64,000 bases of DNA from Chitinophaga eiseniae (GTDB lineage Bacteria; Bacteroidota; Bacteroidia; Chitinophagales; Chitinophagaceae): assembly GCF_900167135.1 (NCBI RefSeq), contig NZ_FUWZ01000001.1:2094336-2158335 (forward strand), given 5' to 3'. The position numbers and the translations under genes were made by a program. Shown in pieces: positions 9,742 to 19,539 of this stretch; the first letter of the stretch is position 1; the number at the start of each line of letters is the position of its first letter. Below the pieces are notes generated by a model, which ran no database searches, was not told the DNA's origin, and saw nothing but the letters and a program-made list of their open reading frames with translations.

Positions 9742-10125
9742 ATGGCATATACTATTGATCTGACGACACACAGTGATAAACGGGGGAACCTTACTGTCAT
9801 CGAAAAACAGATCCCTTTTTCTATCAAGAGGATCTTTTATATCTATGGCGTGGATGATTCCGTAAGAGGGGGCCACCGCCATCATCATACCATACAGGCC
9901 GCTATCTGCGTGCATGGCAGCTGTATTGTATCCAACAATAACGGTAAAGGAGAAAAGACCGACTTTGTGCTGGACCATCCCAACAAATGCCTGATCCTGG
10001 AGCCGGAAGACTGGCATACCATGCACCACTTTACCCCCGATGCGGTATTGCTGGTGATGGCATCCACGCCTTTCGACCCGGCTGATTATATTTACGAACC
10101 TTATGACAACGCTGACAGGTTATGA
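9742..10125 (+). CDS. fdtA: dTDP-4-dehydro-6-deoxyglucose 3,4-ketoisomerase (FdtA/QdtA-type cupin)
   Basis: The 127-residue single-domain cupin carries RGGHRHHH (residues 43-49), the histidine cluster at the active site of sugar 3,4-ketoisomerases. The family signature RIFYIYGVD comes before it, and LEPEDWHTM after it. These enzymes convert dTDP-4-keto-6-deoxyglucose to the 3-keto isomer, the substrate of the aminotransferase encoded next. The stop overlaps the next start by 4 bp (ATGA), indicating translational coupling. Whether the product has fucose (FdtA) or quinovose (QdtA) configuration cannot be told by eye. Confidence 0.85.
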   Translation: MAYTIDLTTHSDKRGNLTVIEKQIPFSIKRIFYIYGVDDSVRGGHRHHHTIQAAICVHGSCIVSNNNGKGEKTDFVLDHPNKCLILEPEDWHTMHHFTPDAVLLVMASTPFDPADYIYEPYDNADRL

Positions 10126-11207
10126 TCGATTATGAAAACCTCGGCTTGCTGAACAAGCCTTTCTTCGATGAATTCAAAGCTGCTTTCAGCGACACGCTGG
10201 AAAGCGGTTGGTATATACTGGGCAATAAAGTAAAGGAATTTGAGACTGCCTATGCGCAGTATCATAACGTGAAACACTGCCTCGGACTGGCCAACGGCCT
10301 CGATGCGCTGATCCTGGCCCTGCGTGCGTTTAACTTCGCACCGGGCGATGAGGTGATCGTGCCTTCCAATACCTACATCGCCACCATCCTGTCTATCGCA
10401 CAGTGCGGCCTTAAACCCGTGCTGGTGGAGCCGGATATCCATACGTACAACATCGATCCGGAGAAAATTCCGGCGGCCATTACGCCCCGTACCCGCGCCA
10501 TCATGGTAGTACACCTGTACGGCAAAAGCTGCGAGATGGACAAAATAATGGCCATCAAGGAAAAACATAACCTCGTACTGATCGAAGACTGTGCACAGTC
10601 ACACGCAGCCTCTTTCAAAGGGCAGCTGACCGGCACCTTTGGCGAGTTCGGGGCATTCAGCTTTTATCCTACCAAAAACCTCGGCGCCCTCGGCGACGCA
10701 GGCGCCATCCTCTGTAACGACGATGAACTGGCCACCGCCATCCGCCGGCTGCGTAACTACGGCTCCGATGTAAAATATTACAACGAAGTGGTAGGCTACA
10801 ACTCCCGGCTGGATGAAGTGCAGGCTGCTTTCCTCAGCGTGAAGTTCAAATATCTCGCACAGATCACCGAACATAAACGCAAGCTGGCAGACATCTACCA
10901 CCAGGGATTAAAAAGCGATTTTATTAAACCCGTGGTACATCCGGATTATTTTGATGTTTACCATATCTATAATATCCGTCATGAGCGCAGGGATGAACTG
11001 AAGCAGTTCCTGCTGGACAATGGCGTGAAAACAGATATTCACTATCCGCTGCCGCCGCATCATCAGAAAGCCATGAAAGGCATTATTGAAGGTACTTCCT
11101 ATCCGATATCGGAAGAGATACACCGTACCACGCTGAGCCTGCCGTGTTCCTACTGCCACACCACAGCGGACATCGAGAAAGTGGTGGAAGTGATCAACAA
11201 ATTTTAA
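10122..11207 (+). CDS. fdtB: DegT/DnrJ/EryC1-family sugar 3-aminotransferase (FdtB/QdtB-like)
   Basis: The 361-residue PLP enzyme has the family layout. [13 protein letters not shown] forms the phosphate-binding start, and DCAQSH (residues 156-161) holds the Asp that contacts the PLP ring. The Schiff-base lysine is Lys185 in [12 protein letters not shown], and the late motif [11 protein letters not shown] is present. Acting after the ketoisomerase, it would transfer an amino group to C3, giving a dTDP-3-amino-3,6-dideoxyhexose. The N-acetyltransferase that usually follows (FdtC/QdtC) is not in this window. Confidence 0.88.
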   Translation: MIDYENLGLLNKPFFDEFKAAFSDTLESGWYILGNKVKEFETAYAQYHNVKHCLGLANGLDALILALRAFNFAPGDEVIVPSNTYIATILSIAQCGLKPVLVEPDIHTYNIDPEKIPAAITPRTRAIMVVHLYGKSCEMDKIMAIKEKHNLVLIEDCAQSHAASFKGQLTGTFGEFGAFSFYPTKNLGALGDAGAILCNDDELATAIRRLRNYGSDVKYYNEVVGYNSRLDEVQAAFLSVKFKYLAQITEHKRKLADIYHQGLKSDFIKPVVHPDYFDVYHIYNIRHERRDELKQFLLDNGVKTDIHYPLPPHHQKAMKGIIEGTSYPISEEIHRTTLSLPCSYCHTTADIEKVVEVINKF

Positions 11208-11217
11208 AGGAATAACA

Positions 11218-11976
11218 GTGACGGATAAACGATCATCACCGGTTGTCAGCATTATCACCGTATGTTACAATGCAGGCAGGTTTATAGAAAGCACCATCCG
11301 GAGCGTGCTGGCACAAACCTACCCGCATATCGAGTACATCATCGTGGATGGCGCCTCGAAAGACAATACCATGGAGGTGATAGCATCTTACCGCTCCCGC
11401 ATCGCGAAAGTAGTGTCGGAAAAAGACAACGGCCTGTATGACGCCATGAACAAAGGGATGCAGCTGGCTACCGGCGAATACCTGCTGTTCCTTAATGCCG
11501 ATGACACGCTGGCAGAGGACACCGTCATCGAAAAGATGCTGGCTAAATGTCCGGATGCAGATGTGTATTACGGAGAAGCCCTGTTCATGGATGAACAGGG
11601 GAAGGAGCTGGGACTGCGGTCTGAACAAACGCCGCATAAAGTGCCGGCGCAGCTCAACTGGAAAAGCCTGAAACATGGTATGGTAGTGTCTCACCAGGCC
11701 TATATCATCCGCAGGCGGTTGAGCCCTCTGTATGACCTGCAATACAAAGTATGTGCGGACATCGACTGGATGATCCGTACACTGAAAGCCTCCCGGAATA
11801 TTTGCAATACGCATATCACTGTATCGAGATTCAGGGTGGGCGGCACTTCCAAGCAACGTCAACAACTGGCGTGGAAGGAGCGGTATAAAATTCTTAGTCG
11901 TTACTACGGCCATATCCCCAATTTTACGCATCACCTGTTCATTGGCCTGCGGTATATCTTCTCTAAAAAATATTAA
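11218..11976 (+). CDS. Family 2 glycosyltransferase
   Basis: The 252-residue protein has a classic GT2 N-terminal domain. VSIITVCYNAG and an IIVDGASKDNT nucleotide-binding segment are followed by LNADDTL (residues 92-98) supplying the metal-binding acidic pair. DIDWMIR near residue 180 fits the acceptor/base region. The first codon is GTG at 11,218; no nearby ATG fits. It is the last gene of the glycan run, 10 bp after fdtB, and may add the amino sugar, though the specificity is not visible. Confidence 0.88.
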   Translation: MTDKRSSPVVSIITVCYNAGRFIESTIRSVLAQTYPHIEYIIVDGASKDNTMEVIASYRSRIAKVVSEKDNGLYDAMNKGMQLATGEYLLFLNADDTLAEDTVIEKMLAKCPDADVYYGEALFMDEQGKELGLRSEQTPHKVPAQLNWKSLKHGMVVSHQAYIIRRRLSPLYDLQYKVCADIDWMIRTLKASRNICNTHITVSRFRVGGTSKQRQQLAWKERYKILSRYYGHIPNFTHHLFIGLRYIFSKKY

Positions 11977-11992
11977 CAGATTTTACGCTCTT

Positions 11993-12029
11993 CCGGTGGT
12001 CATCTCTTTTATTTTGAGATGCCCGCCGG
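11993..12029 (+). repeat. Two-part hairpin after the glycan operon
   Basis: CCGGTGG (11,993-11,999) pairs with CCGCCGG (12,023-12,029, one G-T), and inside it CATCTC pairs with GAGATG. The hairpin lies between the GT2 stop and the sigma-factor start. No T tract follows, so it may be a weak terminator or leader structure. Confidence 0.55.
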
Positions 12030-12109
12030 CATTTCCATATATACCGGGAAATGCTGAATTTATTTTTATTTTTGACGGTAACAACCAAAATGTCAACCAG
12101 CAATTTTTA

Positions 12110-12724
12110 ATGGGTCACACAAGATTTCTAAGAGAAGAAGAGGATGCCCGGCTATCGGAGCAGGTCTTGCTGGAGCGGTCCGCCAATGGCGACAGGCGGG
12201 CTTATGAGGTGCTGTATACCCGTTATCTCCCCAAATTACACCACTATATCTACCGTTTTACCAGCCTGCCGGAAGAAGATATCATGGACATCTGCCAGGA
12301 CCTGTTCCTGAAGATCTGGGATAAGAAAGAACTCCTGATCACGGTGAAATCGCTGGATGGATATCTGAAACGCGCCGGTAAAAATGCGTTACTCGACCGG
12401 TTGAAGCATGGTCATTTCAAGACGGACCTGCACCAGCAATATAGCCGCGGCAAAGAGCTGTACAGGGCCGTTACGGAAGAGAAGTTGCAGTTCTCGGAAT
12501 ATAGTCGCCTGGCGCAGCAGGCCATCAGCCGGTTACCCGTCCGGAAACAGGAAATATTCCGGCTGCGCATGGAACAGGATTATTCGTTGGATGAAATTGC
12601 CTCGTTGCTGGGCATGTCCAAGTCGAGGGTAAAACAGTCGTTGTATGAGGCCAAAGAGGATATCAGGGCATTTCTAAAGAAAAATGGCGCCCTGATGTTA
12701 TTGCTGCTGATCGCCCACAAATAA
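12110..12724 (+). CDS. ECF-type RNA polymerase sigma factor
   Basis: The protein has 204 residues when started at the ATG at 12,110; upstream in-frame codons have no sigma-like sequence. Sigma region 2 includes AYEVLYTRYLPKLHHYIYRF and DICQDLFLKIWDKK. Region 4 has LPVRKQEIFRLRMEQDYSLDEIA and the recognition helix SKSRVKQSLYEA. The C terminus is slightly hydrophobic. Followed by a FecR-type anti-sigma gene and SusC/SusD genes, it should direct transcription of this uptake locus when the receptor senses its ligand. Confidence 0.92.
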   Translation: MGHTRFLREEEDARLSEQVLLERSANGDRRAYEVLYTRYLPKLHHYIYRFTSLPEEDIMDICQDLFLKIWDKKELLITVKSLDGYLKRAGKNALLDRLKHGHFKTDLHQQYSRGKELYRAVTEEKLQFSEYSRLAQQAISRLPVRKQEIFRLRMEQDYSLDEIASLLGMSKSRVKQSLYEAKEDIRAFLKKNGALMLLLLIAHK

Positions 12725-12789
12725 TTTTTTCCCTTCCACCAGATCTTTTGCCTTTGAGGATCGTCTTTCTATAAAACGACCTTCCGGGC

Positions 12790-13929
12790 ATGACTACCGC
12801 TGACATCAAAAAACTAATACCGACGCTTGTAAACGGCCATTGCAGCGCTGAAGAGCTGGCCGCGTTTGAACAGTGGCGGCATACCGCTTCTCCGGAGGAA
12901 TTAAGCGAAGTGATGGACCTGTACTACGACGCGCTGGACAGCGAAGACAGTGCTGTGCTGCTGTCCGACGGGTTTACTGCCGGTCTGCAGCAGCGGATGC
13001 GGGTGGCGATGGCTGGGGGCAGGCGTCCGGCAGGCATCAGCCGGTATGTCCGTATAGCTGCGGCAGTAGCCTTGCTGTTGGCCGCCGGCTTTGCAGGCCT
13101 CTTGTTCCGGTCGCCGGTAAAAGTGCCGGCGGCGGTTATTACGCCGGGAACGGACAAGGCCATTCTGACACTGGCCGACGGCACACAGATTGAATTGGGC
13201 AGTAAGCGGCAGGACAGTGTTTTACAGAAAGGGACGCAGGTCATCCGGCTGGACAGCGCCATCATTCGCTATAACGGCACAGCCACAGAAAAAAACGCCT
13301 TTAATACCCTCACCACCCCCAGGGGCGCACAGTTCCAGATCATTTTACCGGATGGCAGCCATGTGTGGCTGAATGCTGTTTCCTCCCTGCGTTATCCTGT
13401 TGCTTTTAACAATACAGAAAGAACGGTGGAGCTGACCGGGCAGGCCTATTTTGAAGTAGCGCCGTCTGCCTGGCCATTTACCGTGAAAACCAATAACACT
13501 GCCATACAGGTGCTGGGTACCAGCTTCGACGTGATGGCCTACGCCGAAGAAGGAGCGGTTAAAACAACGCTGGTGAACGGAAATGTGATGGTAAAAAACG
13601 GAGATGCCCGCCGGCAGCTGCAGCCGGGAGAACAGGCCGCCTACGACGCACATTCCGGCGACTTCACCGTTTCACATCCTGTTATTGAAGAAGTGATCGC
13701 CTGGAAAGAAGGAGAATTTAGATTCAATGGCGTCAGTATCGTGGCGATCATGCGGCAGCTCTCCAGGTGGTATGACGTAGATATCCGCTATGACGGTCCT
13801 CCACCTACAACCGCTTTCAGCGGCACTTTACCGAAAAAGGAGCAGGTAAGCCAGATACTGCATGCATTGGAAGTCACTGAAGCCGCTCATTTTACGATTG
13901 AGGGCAGGACCATTATTGTAAGGAAATAA
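12790..13929 (+). CDS. FecR-family anti-sigma factor
   Basis: The 379-residue inner-membrane protein has a cytoplasmic sigma-binding N-terminal region (about 1-85) and one membrane helix at about 87-106 (VRIAAAVALLLAAGFAGLLF). A periplasmic FecR domain follows, with TPRGAQFQIILPDGSHVWLNA and VLGTSFDVMAY, then a C-terminal DUF4974-like domain (FNGVSIVAIMRQLSRWYDV). It holds the sigma factor until the partner TonB-dependent receptor signals. The order sigma, FecR, SusC, SusD is the standard trans-envelope arrangement of Bacteroidota. Confidence 0.92.
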   Translation: MTTADIKKLIPTLVNGHCSAEELAAFEQWRHTASPEELSEVMDLYYDALDSEDSAVLLSDGFTAGLQQRMRVAMAGGRRPAGISRYVRIAAAVALLLAAGFAGLLFRSPVKVPAAVITPGTDKAILTLADGTQIELGSKRQDSVLQKGTQVIRLDSAIIRYNGTATEKNAFNTLTTPRGAQFQIILPDGSHVWLNAVSSLRYPVAFNNTERTVELTGQAYFEVAPSAWPFTVKTNNTAIQVLGTSFDVMAYAEEGAVKTTLVNGNVMVKNGDARRQLQPGEQAAYDAHSGDFTVSHPVIEEVIAWKEGEFRFNGVSIVAIMRQLSRWYDVDIRYDGPPPTTAFSGTLPKKEQVSQILHALEVTEAAHFTIEGRTIIVRK

Positions 13930-13960
13930 AAATGATATCGCCCATCTGTTGAAACAAATA

Positions 13961-13988
13961 GCCGGAAGTGCTTCGACCTACTTCCGGC
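13961..13988 (+). repeat. Hairpin between fecR-like and susC-like genes
   Basis: A perfect 9-bp stem (GCCGGAAGT with ACTTCCGGC) has a 10-nt loop in the 132-bp gap before the receptor gene. Without a T tract it could adjust receptor expression relative to the regulators or protect the mRNA end. Confidence 0.6.
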
Positions 13989-14061
13989 AGCGGTTTCAGG
14001 AGTTGCCGATTATAAAGGTTGCTTAGACATTTTATCGTAAATCCAAAAACCAGTTAAAAGT

Positions 14062-17000
14062 ATGAATCTACTTTTAAACGGCAAAACCGTGCCGTTACCT
14101 GTACCACTTAAGCTGCTTATCATTATGAAATGGACTGCTGTCTTTGTCTGTATTGCGGCTCTACATGTCAGTGCAAAAGGCTTTTCCCAGAAAGTGACGA
14201 TTACGTCGTCCTCCATGAAGTTGCAGGATGTTTTCCGGCATATCCGGCAACAGACAGGATTAGCTTTTGTATATGACAAAGCGCTGCTCGACAAAACCCA
14301 TCCGGTGGCTATTCATGCCAACAAAGAGGAATTTGCGGATTTGCTGGCCACCTGTCTCAATGCGCAGGGCCTTACTTTCGAAGTGAGCAACAATATCATT
14401 ATTGTCAAAAAAATGCCGCCGGCGGGCAATGTTCTGCTGAATAATATCACTTCTTCCGTATTGGGGCAGGCAGATATACGGGGGCGTGTTACCGGTCCCG
14501 ACAACGAAGCGATCGTGGGGGCTACCGTACGCTTAAAAGGGACGCAGAAAGCCGCTATCACCGATGTAGACGGCCAGTTTACGCTCAACGGCGTGAAAGA
14601 CGGACCCTATATATTGGAAGTGACTTCCATCGGCTATGAGCACTACAGTAAAACAATCACCGTTAAAAATGAAGCCCTCCGGCTTGATATTGCGCTGGTG
14701 AAGAGTATTTCCGGTCTGAACGATGTGGTGGTGGTCGCTTATGGCAGCCAGCGTAAATCGACCTTCACCGGCTCTCTCAGCACATTGAGCGCCAAACAGC
14801 TGGAAGGCTCTCCCAGGGCTACCGTGCAGGACAACCTGCAGGGCAATGTCAGCGGGGTGGTGGTGTCTATGGGCTCCGGGCAACCTGGTGCCGCGCCCAA
14901 TGTACGTATCCGTGGCGTAGGCTCTATCAACGCAGGCAGCGCGCCGCTGTATGTGGTAGATGGCATCCCGCTGAGCAGCGTGGACCTTAACAGCTTTAAT
15001 GCCAACGACATTGCCAGCATGACGGTATTAAAGGATGCTTCCGCGGCCTCTCTGTATGGCTCCAGGGCGGCCAACGGCGTGGTGATCATTACCACCAAAA
15101 AAGGACTGGCAGGCAAAACCTCCTTCAATGTGTCTGCCCAAACCGGTTTTACCAATGTGTCCAATGCATTGGCCGACCGGCCGTTGAGCACCACGGAACA
15201 ACTGGAACTGTACCGGGAAAGCTGGACCAACGCAGGTAAAGATCCTGCGCTGTTTGTGGCGGAACTCACCAGGCAGGGGATCGATACGACCGTTAATACC
15301 AACTGGTTCAAAGCCCTGACCCGGACAGGTAACTATCAGCAATTTAACCTCTCCGCCAGCGGCGGCACGGAAAAAACAACCTACTTTCTGTCCGGCGGTT
15401 ATTATAATGTAAAATCTCCTTTGTTGGGCAGCGCATTCAAACGGTATAACTTTAGCGCAAAAGTAAATGCCAACGCTTCGGAAAGGCTTTCTCTCCAGGC
15501 GGGAGTACTCACCAGTGTGACGAAATCCAATACCGTCAGTGATGATGGCAGCAATGCCAACCCGGTGAGGGCTTACAAGCGTTATGAGCCGTGGCTGCGG
15601 GTATATCTCCCGGATGGTTCTTATGACCTGAGTTACTCCAATAACTACAATCCGGTGGCCTTCACGCTGGAAAACGAACACCCGAATGACCGTTATAACC
15701 TGATTGGTAATATCGGTTTAAAATACAAAATCCTGCGGGGCCTCACTTTCGAGAACCAGAACAGCGTGGACTTTGAGTATGGTGAGACCCTCGATTACAA
15801 TAAAGCAGGTATTGGCACAGCACGTTCCAATGGCGGCAGTGCGACCTATTCCACACAACGGGCCATCAGCCTCGTGACCACCAATATCCTGCGTTACACG
15901 CAAGATTGGGGATATCATCACATAGAGGCATTCGCAGGATATGAAGGGCAGTCGGTACAGTCGTCTGATATCAGTCTCTCTAAATCCAATTTTATTCCCA
16001 ATGCCTTTACGCTGAGCAACGCCGCCGTATTGAGCGACGGCAGCAATACCGCCACTAATAGCCGCCTTACCGGCCTTTTCTCCAATGTAAATTACAGCTA
16101 CCGGTCAAAATATTACCTTTCCGCTTCCCTCCGCAGAGATGGTTCCTCCCGCTTTGGGGCCGACAAAAGATATGGTAATTTCTGGTCTGTCGGCGCTTCC
16201 TGGAACATTACCGCCGAACCTTTTATGAAGGAGGCCACCGTATTTTCCCAGTTGAGGCTGCGTGCCAGCTACGGCGCCAATGGTAATCAGAGCATCGCCG
16301 ATTTTGCTTCCCGCGGGCTTTATTCGAATACCGCCAGCTATTATAACAATCCCGGCTATTATCTCGTGCAATATGCCAACAGCAATCTTACCTGGGAAAA
16401 GAACAAACCGCTGAACATAGGGCTGGACTTTGGTCTGTTGAATGACCGCATCCAGGGTACGGTGGAATATTACAACAGGGTAACCTCTTCGTTGTTGCTG
16501 AACATGCCGGTTTCCGCCACCAACGGTGTTACCAGCATCACTAAAAACATCGGCTCTGTGCGCAACAGCGGTATCGAGATAGAGCTGAATACCCTCAATG
16601 TTGTTTCAAAAGCCAAAAATGGTTTCAGCTGGAACACACGGGCTACCTTCTCTACTTTGGAGAACAGGATCACCCGGCTGGTAAATACAATCGTGAGCAA
16701 TCCGTATATCCGCGAACGGGGGGGAGACTACTACCAGTTCTATGTGCCCGGTTTTGCAGGCGCCGATCCGGAAACAGGGGAAGCATTGTTTTATACAGAC
16801 GGCACAAAATCGGCTACCACCAATGACTATACGAAAGCGGCCCGTTATAAGCAGGGATCGGCGCTGGCGGACTTTGTGGCGGGCCTGACCAATACTTTTG
16901 AATACAAAGGTTTCTCTTTCAGCTTCCAGCTGTATGGCAGCTTTGGCGGTAAGATATATGACAACTGGGGGCCCAGCGCTTATACAGACGGCAACTCTAC

Positions 17001-17364
17001 TTTTGGCCCCACCGCAGCGCTGCCGCGTTATTACTATGATAACCGCTGGACAGCCAAAGGCCAGACGGGCAAACTGCCGAAGGTAGTCTACAAAGGCACC
17101 GCACCCAGCACCTCCGACAGGTTCCTGTATGACGGCACCTATGTGCGTTTAAGAGATATTACATTGTCTTACAATCTGCCGGCCAGCGTGATGCAGCAGC
17201 TGCGGATGTCTTCCATGAGAGTATATGCACGGGCGACCAACCCTTACACCTATGTGAAAGATAAGCGCCTCACCTTCGATCCGGAAGTAGGTATAGAAGG
17301 ACTGGCGGACCAGAACGCGCCCATCTTCCGCACCATTGTATTCGGACTTGATTTCAGATTCTAA
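14062..17364 (+). CDS. SusC/RagA-family TonB-dependent outer-membrane receptor with signalling (STN) domain
   Basis: The 1,100-residue receptor starts with a signal sequence ending near AKGFSQ. Next is an STN domain (about 50-116), which contacts the periplasmic FecR, and a carboxypeptidase-regulatory-like domain (137-212, GRVTGPDNEAIVGATVRL). The plug follows (about 228-350), with VVVAYGSQRKSTFTGS and the RIRGVGSINAGSAPLYVVDG signature. The rest forms the beta barrel, ending LDFRF with a terminal aromatic residue. It imports a ligand, probably a glycan or peptide, using TonB energy. The STN domain explains the sigma/FecR pair upstream. Confidence 0.95.
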   Translation: MNLLLNGKTVPLPVPLKLLIIMKWTAVFVCIAALHVSAKGFSQKVTITSSSMKLQDVFRHIRQQTGLAFVYDKALLDKTHPVAIHANKEEFADLLATCLNAQGLTFEVSNNIIIVKKMPPAGNVLLNNITSSVLGQADIRGRVTGPDNEAIVGATVRLKGTQKAAITDVDGQFTLNGVKDGPYILEVTSIGYEHYSKTITVKNEALRLDIALVKSISGLNDVVVVAYGSQRKSTFTGSLSTLSAKQLEGSPRATVQDNLQGNVSGVVVSMGSGQPGAAPNVRIRGVGSINAGSAPLYVVDGIPLSSVDLNSFNANDIASMTVLKDASAASLYGSRAANGVVIITTKKGLAGKTSFNVSAQTGFTNVSNALADRPLSTTEQLELYRESWTNAGKDPALFVAELTRQGIDTTVNTNWFKALTRTGNYQQFNLSASGGTEKTTYFLSGGYYNVKSPLLGSAFKRYNFSAKVNANASERLSLQAGVLTSVTKSNTVSDDGSNANPVRAYKRYEPWLRVYLPDGSYDLSYSNNYNPVAFTLENEHPNDRYNLIGNIGLKYKILRGLTFENQNSVDFEYGETLDYNKAGIGTARSNGGSATYSTQRAISLVTTNILRYTQDWGYHHIEAFAGYEGQSVQSSDISLSKSNFIPNAFTLSNAAVLSDGSNTATNSRLTGLFSNVNYSYRSKYYLSASLRRDGSSRFGADKRYGNFWSVGASWNITAEPFMKEATVFSQLRLRASYGANGNQSIADFASRGLYSNTASYYNNPGYYLVQYANSNLTWEKNKPLNIGLDFGLLNDRIQGTVEYYNRVTSSLLLNMPVSATNGVTSITKNIGSVRNSGIEIELNTLNVVSKAKNGFSWNTRATFSTLENRITRLVNTIVSNPYIRERGGDYYQFYVPGFAGADPETGEALFYTDGTKSATTNDYTKAARYKQGSALADFVAGLTNTFEYKGFSFSFQLYGSFGGKIYDNWGPSAYTDGNSTFGPTAALPRYYYDNRWTAKGQTGKLPKVVYKGTAPSTSDRFLYDGTYVRLRDITLSYNLPASVMQQLRMSSMRVYARATNPYTYVKDKRLTFDPEVGIEGLADQNAPIFRTIVFGLDFRF

Positions 17365-17374
17365 AAAAAACACC

Positions 17375-18832
17375 ATGAAGAAACAACTATTTACTTCTTT
17401 CTATATAGCCGTATTGGGCATGGCTGTTGTATGCGGCAGCTGCAGCAAAGACTTTCTGGACACGCAGCCGCAGCAGTCCACCGACCTGAACGTGGCCTTT
17501 GTGGACATCAGCTCCGGCCGTGCCAGCCTGAATGGCTTGTACTCCCAGGTGAAAGGTGTCAGCTACCTCGGACGTTCGTTGTATGTTACCGCAGACCTGC
17601 TCTCAGATAACGGTTATCTCAGCTCCAGCAACTCCAAACGTTACCTTCAGTTTGACAGTTATACGACTAATTCGGGCAACGGTGATGCACGGGATATGTG
17701 GAATACCTTGTACAGCGTGGTGGTGAATGCCAACCTGCTGATTCAGAATGGCAACAAGGCACAGTTGCCGTCTTCCGACAGCGATGAAAAAGCGCAGATC
17801 ATCGGAGAGGCCTATGCCATCCGCGCTTTGGCTTATTTTGATCTGATGCGCCTTTTTGCCCAGCCATATAATTACACAGCCGGTGCCAGCCACCTTGGGG
17901 TGCCGCTGGTGATTGAAACCGTCGCCGACGCCAATGCGGTCATCTCGCCCGCCAGGGAAACAGCTGCCAAGGTGTACGCGCAGATAGAATCCGACCTCAG
18001 ACAGGCCATCAGCATGATCCCTGCCACTCCTGTGGGCTACGCTGTCAGCAGCAACAAAGGCCGTATCTCCCTCAATGGCGCTAAAGCCATCCTTTCCAGG
18101 TTGTATCTCTATATGGAGAAATGGGAAGCTGCGGAGACGATGGCCACGGAGGTCATCTCTTCCAACAAATACACACTGCTGGCAAAAGATAAACTCGCGG
18201 GTGATTTCCAGCTGCAAAATAACGGAGAAACGGTTTTTGAAATATTATACCTGACCACCGACAACCTCGGTACAGACGCGATGGTGAATTTCTGCCTGCA
18301 GGGCGGCAGTTATGGAGATCTGCTGGCAACAGAAGACCTCTATAACCAGTATGATGCCGCTGATGCCAGAAGAGCTTTTCTGGTAAAAGGGAAACGCAGC
18401 GGCGCCGAGAACCCCGCGGTACTGATCAATAAATATGTCAATAAAACCACGTACCTCGAAGGAATGAAAGTAGTGAGACTGGCGGAAGTGTATCTCAACA
18501 GGGCCGAGGCCCGTGCCATGCAGGGAAAAGACGCCCCCGCCGCCGCAGATGTGGATGTGATACGCAGCAGGGCGCTGGGTACTGTAGCGCCTACCACAGC
18601 CACAGGGCCGGCATTGCTGGACATCATCAAAAATGAACGCCGTAAAGAGTTATGCTTTGAAGGACAGCGGCTGTTTGACTTAACGCGCTGGAAACAGTCA
18701 TTCACCAAGTTTAAAACAGGAGGCGCCACCAGGAGCATCGCTTATCCTAATAATAAGACGATTATGCCGATCCCGCTCTCTGAAATTAATGCTAATCCTA
18801 ACATTGCTGCTCAACAAAACCCAGACTACTGA
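17375..18832 (+). CDS. SusD/RagB-family nutrient-binding lipoprotein
   Basis: The protein is about 485 residues when started at the ATG at 17,375, which gives a lipoprotein signal with lipobox CGSC (Cys23). Family hallmarks are KDFLDTQPQQ after the lipid anchor, GEAYAIRALAYFDLMRLFAQPY in the TPR-like core, and the C-terminal NERRKELCFEGQRLFDLTRW. SusD proteins cap the SusC channel and bind the substrate at the cell surface. The gene starts 10 bp after the receptor stop. Confidence 0.95.
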   Translation: MKKQLFTSFYIAVLGMAVVCGSCSKDFLDTQPQQSTDLNVAFVDISSGRASLNGLYSQVKGVSYLGRSLYVTADLLSDNGYLSSSNSKRYLQFDSYTTNSGNGDARDMWNTLYSVVVNANLLIQNGNKAQLPSSDSDEKAQIIGEAYAIRALAYFDLMRLFAQPYNYTAGASHLGVPLVIETVADANAVISPARETAAKVYAQIESDLRQAISMIPATPVGYAVSSNKGRISLNGAKAILSRLYLYMEKWEAAETMATEVISSNKYTLLAKDKLAGDFQLQNNGETVFEILYLTTDNLGTDAMVNFCLQGGSYGDLLATEDLYNQYDAADARRAFLVKGKRSGAENPAVLINKYVNKTTYLEGMKVVRLAEVYLNRAEARAMQGKDAPAAADVDVIRSRALGTVAPTTATGPALLDIIKNERRKELCFEGQRLFDLTRWKQSFTKFKTGGATRSIAYPNNKTIMPIPLSEINANPNIAAQQNPDY

Positions 18833-19365
18833 TGAAAAAAAGCATAATGCTGATAACAGGGCTGCTGTCTACCGCTATGGCTCATGCGCAGGCGCGTGTG
18901 CTGCCATCCGGAAACGTCAGGAATCTCCATCAGGTGAGCGATAGTATATTTCGTTCTGCGCAGCCGGACCACGAAGATTTTTCCACGCTGCGTAAATATG
19001 GCGTGGCCAGTGTGCTGAATCTGCGGTCGCGTCATAGCGACAGTGCTGCCGCCACTAACACGGGATTGCATCTTTTCCATGTGGAGATGGAAGCAAAACA
19101 GTTTACCGATAAGGAGGTTATTGCCGCATTGAGGGTATTGCGGGATGCACCGAAACCGGTGTTGGTCCACTGCCGGCATGGAAGCGATCGTACCGGCGTG
19201 GTGATTGCCATGTACCGTGTTGTGATGCAGCACTGGAGCCGGGAAGAGGCTATCGGAGAAATGGAGCGGGGAGGTTTCGGGTTTCATCAGCAATACACGA
19301 ACATCCCTGAATATATCCGGCAGGCGGATATTGGTAATATTAAAAACGCATTGAAACAACGGTAG
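18832..19365 (+). CDS. Exported protein tyrosine / dual-specificity phosphatase
   Basis: The 177-residue protein has an N-terminal export signal (MKKSIMLITGLLSTAMAHAQ). The phosphatase loop HCRHGSDRTG has nucleophile Cys114 and Arg120. A general-acid segment lies upstream, around the RSAQPDHEDF and VLNLRSRHSD strands of DSP-like phosphatases. Its start overlaps the SusD stop by one base, so it is almost certainly co-transcribed with the uptake locus. A periplasmic phosphatase here could remove phosphate from an imported ligand, which is an inference. It is unusual that no glycoside hydrolase or peptidase accompanies this SusCD pair. Confidence 0.85.
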   Translation: MKKSIMLITGLLSTAMAHAQARVLPSGNVRNLHQVSDSIFRSAQPDHEDFSTLRKYGVASVLNLRSRHSDSAAATNTGLHLFHVEMEAKQFTDKEVIAALRVLRDAPKPVLVHCRHGSDRTGVVIAMYRVVMQHWSREEAIGEMERGGFGFHQQYTNIPEYIRQADIGNIKNALKQR

Positions 19366-19488
19366 TGATTTTAACCTGACAGTAATAAAGTAAGGCCGGC
19401 GATAAGGATACTGTAGGCGCTGCTGATAGGTACATTATCACCTGGTTGCTACTGAAAGAGAATCTCAGGCGCAAATCACCTTAAACAA

Positions 19489-19521
19489 CAAAGGGCGGAC
19501 CCGTTCGGGTCTGCCCTTTGT
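19489..19521. terminator. Hairpin terminator between convergent genes
   Basis: CAAAGGGCGGACCCG and CGGGTCTGCCCTTTG pair with a short TT loop and one G-T. It lies between the phosphatase (+) and YfhO (-) stops and can serve both strands. Confidence 0.8.
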
Positions 19522-19539
19522 GTTATGTGGCGCAATGCT

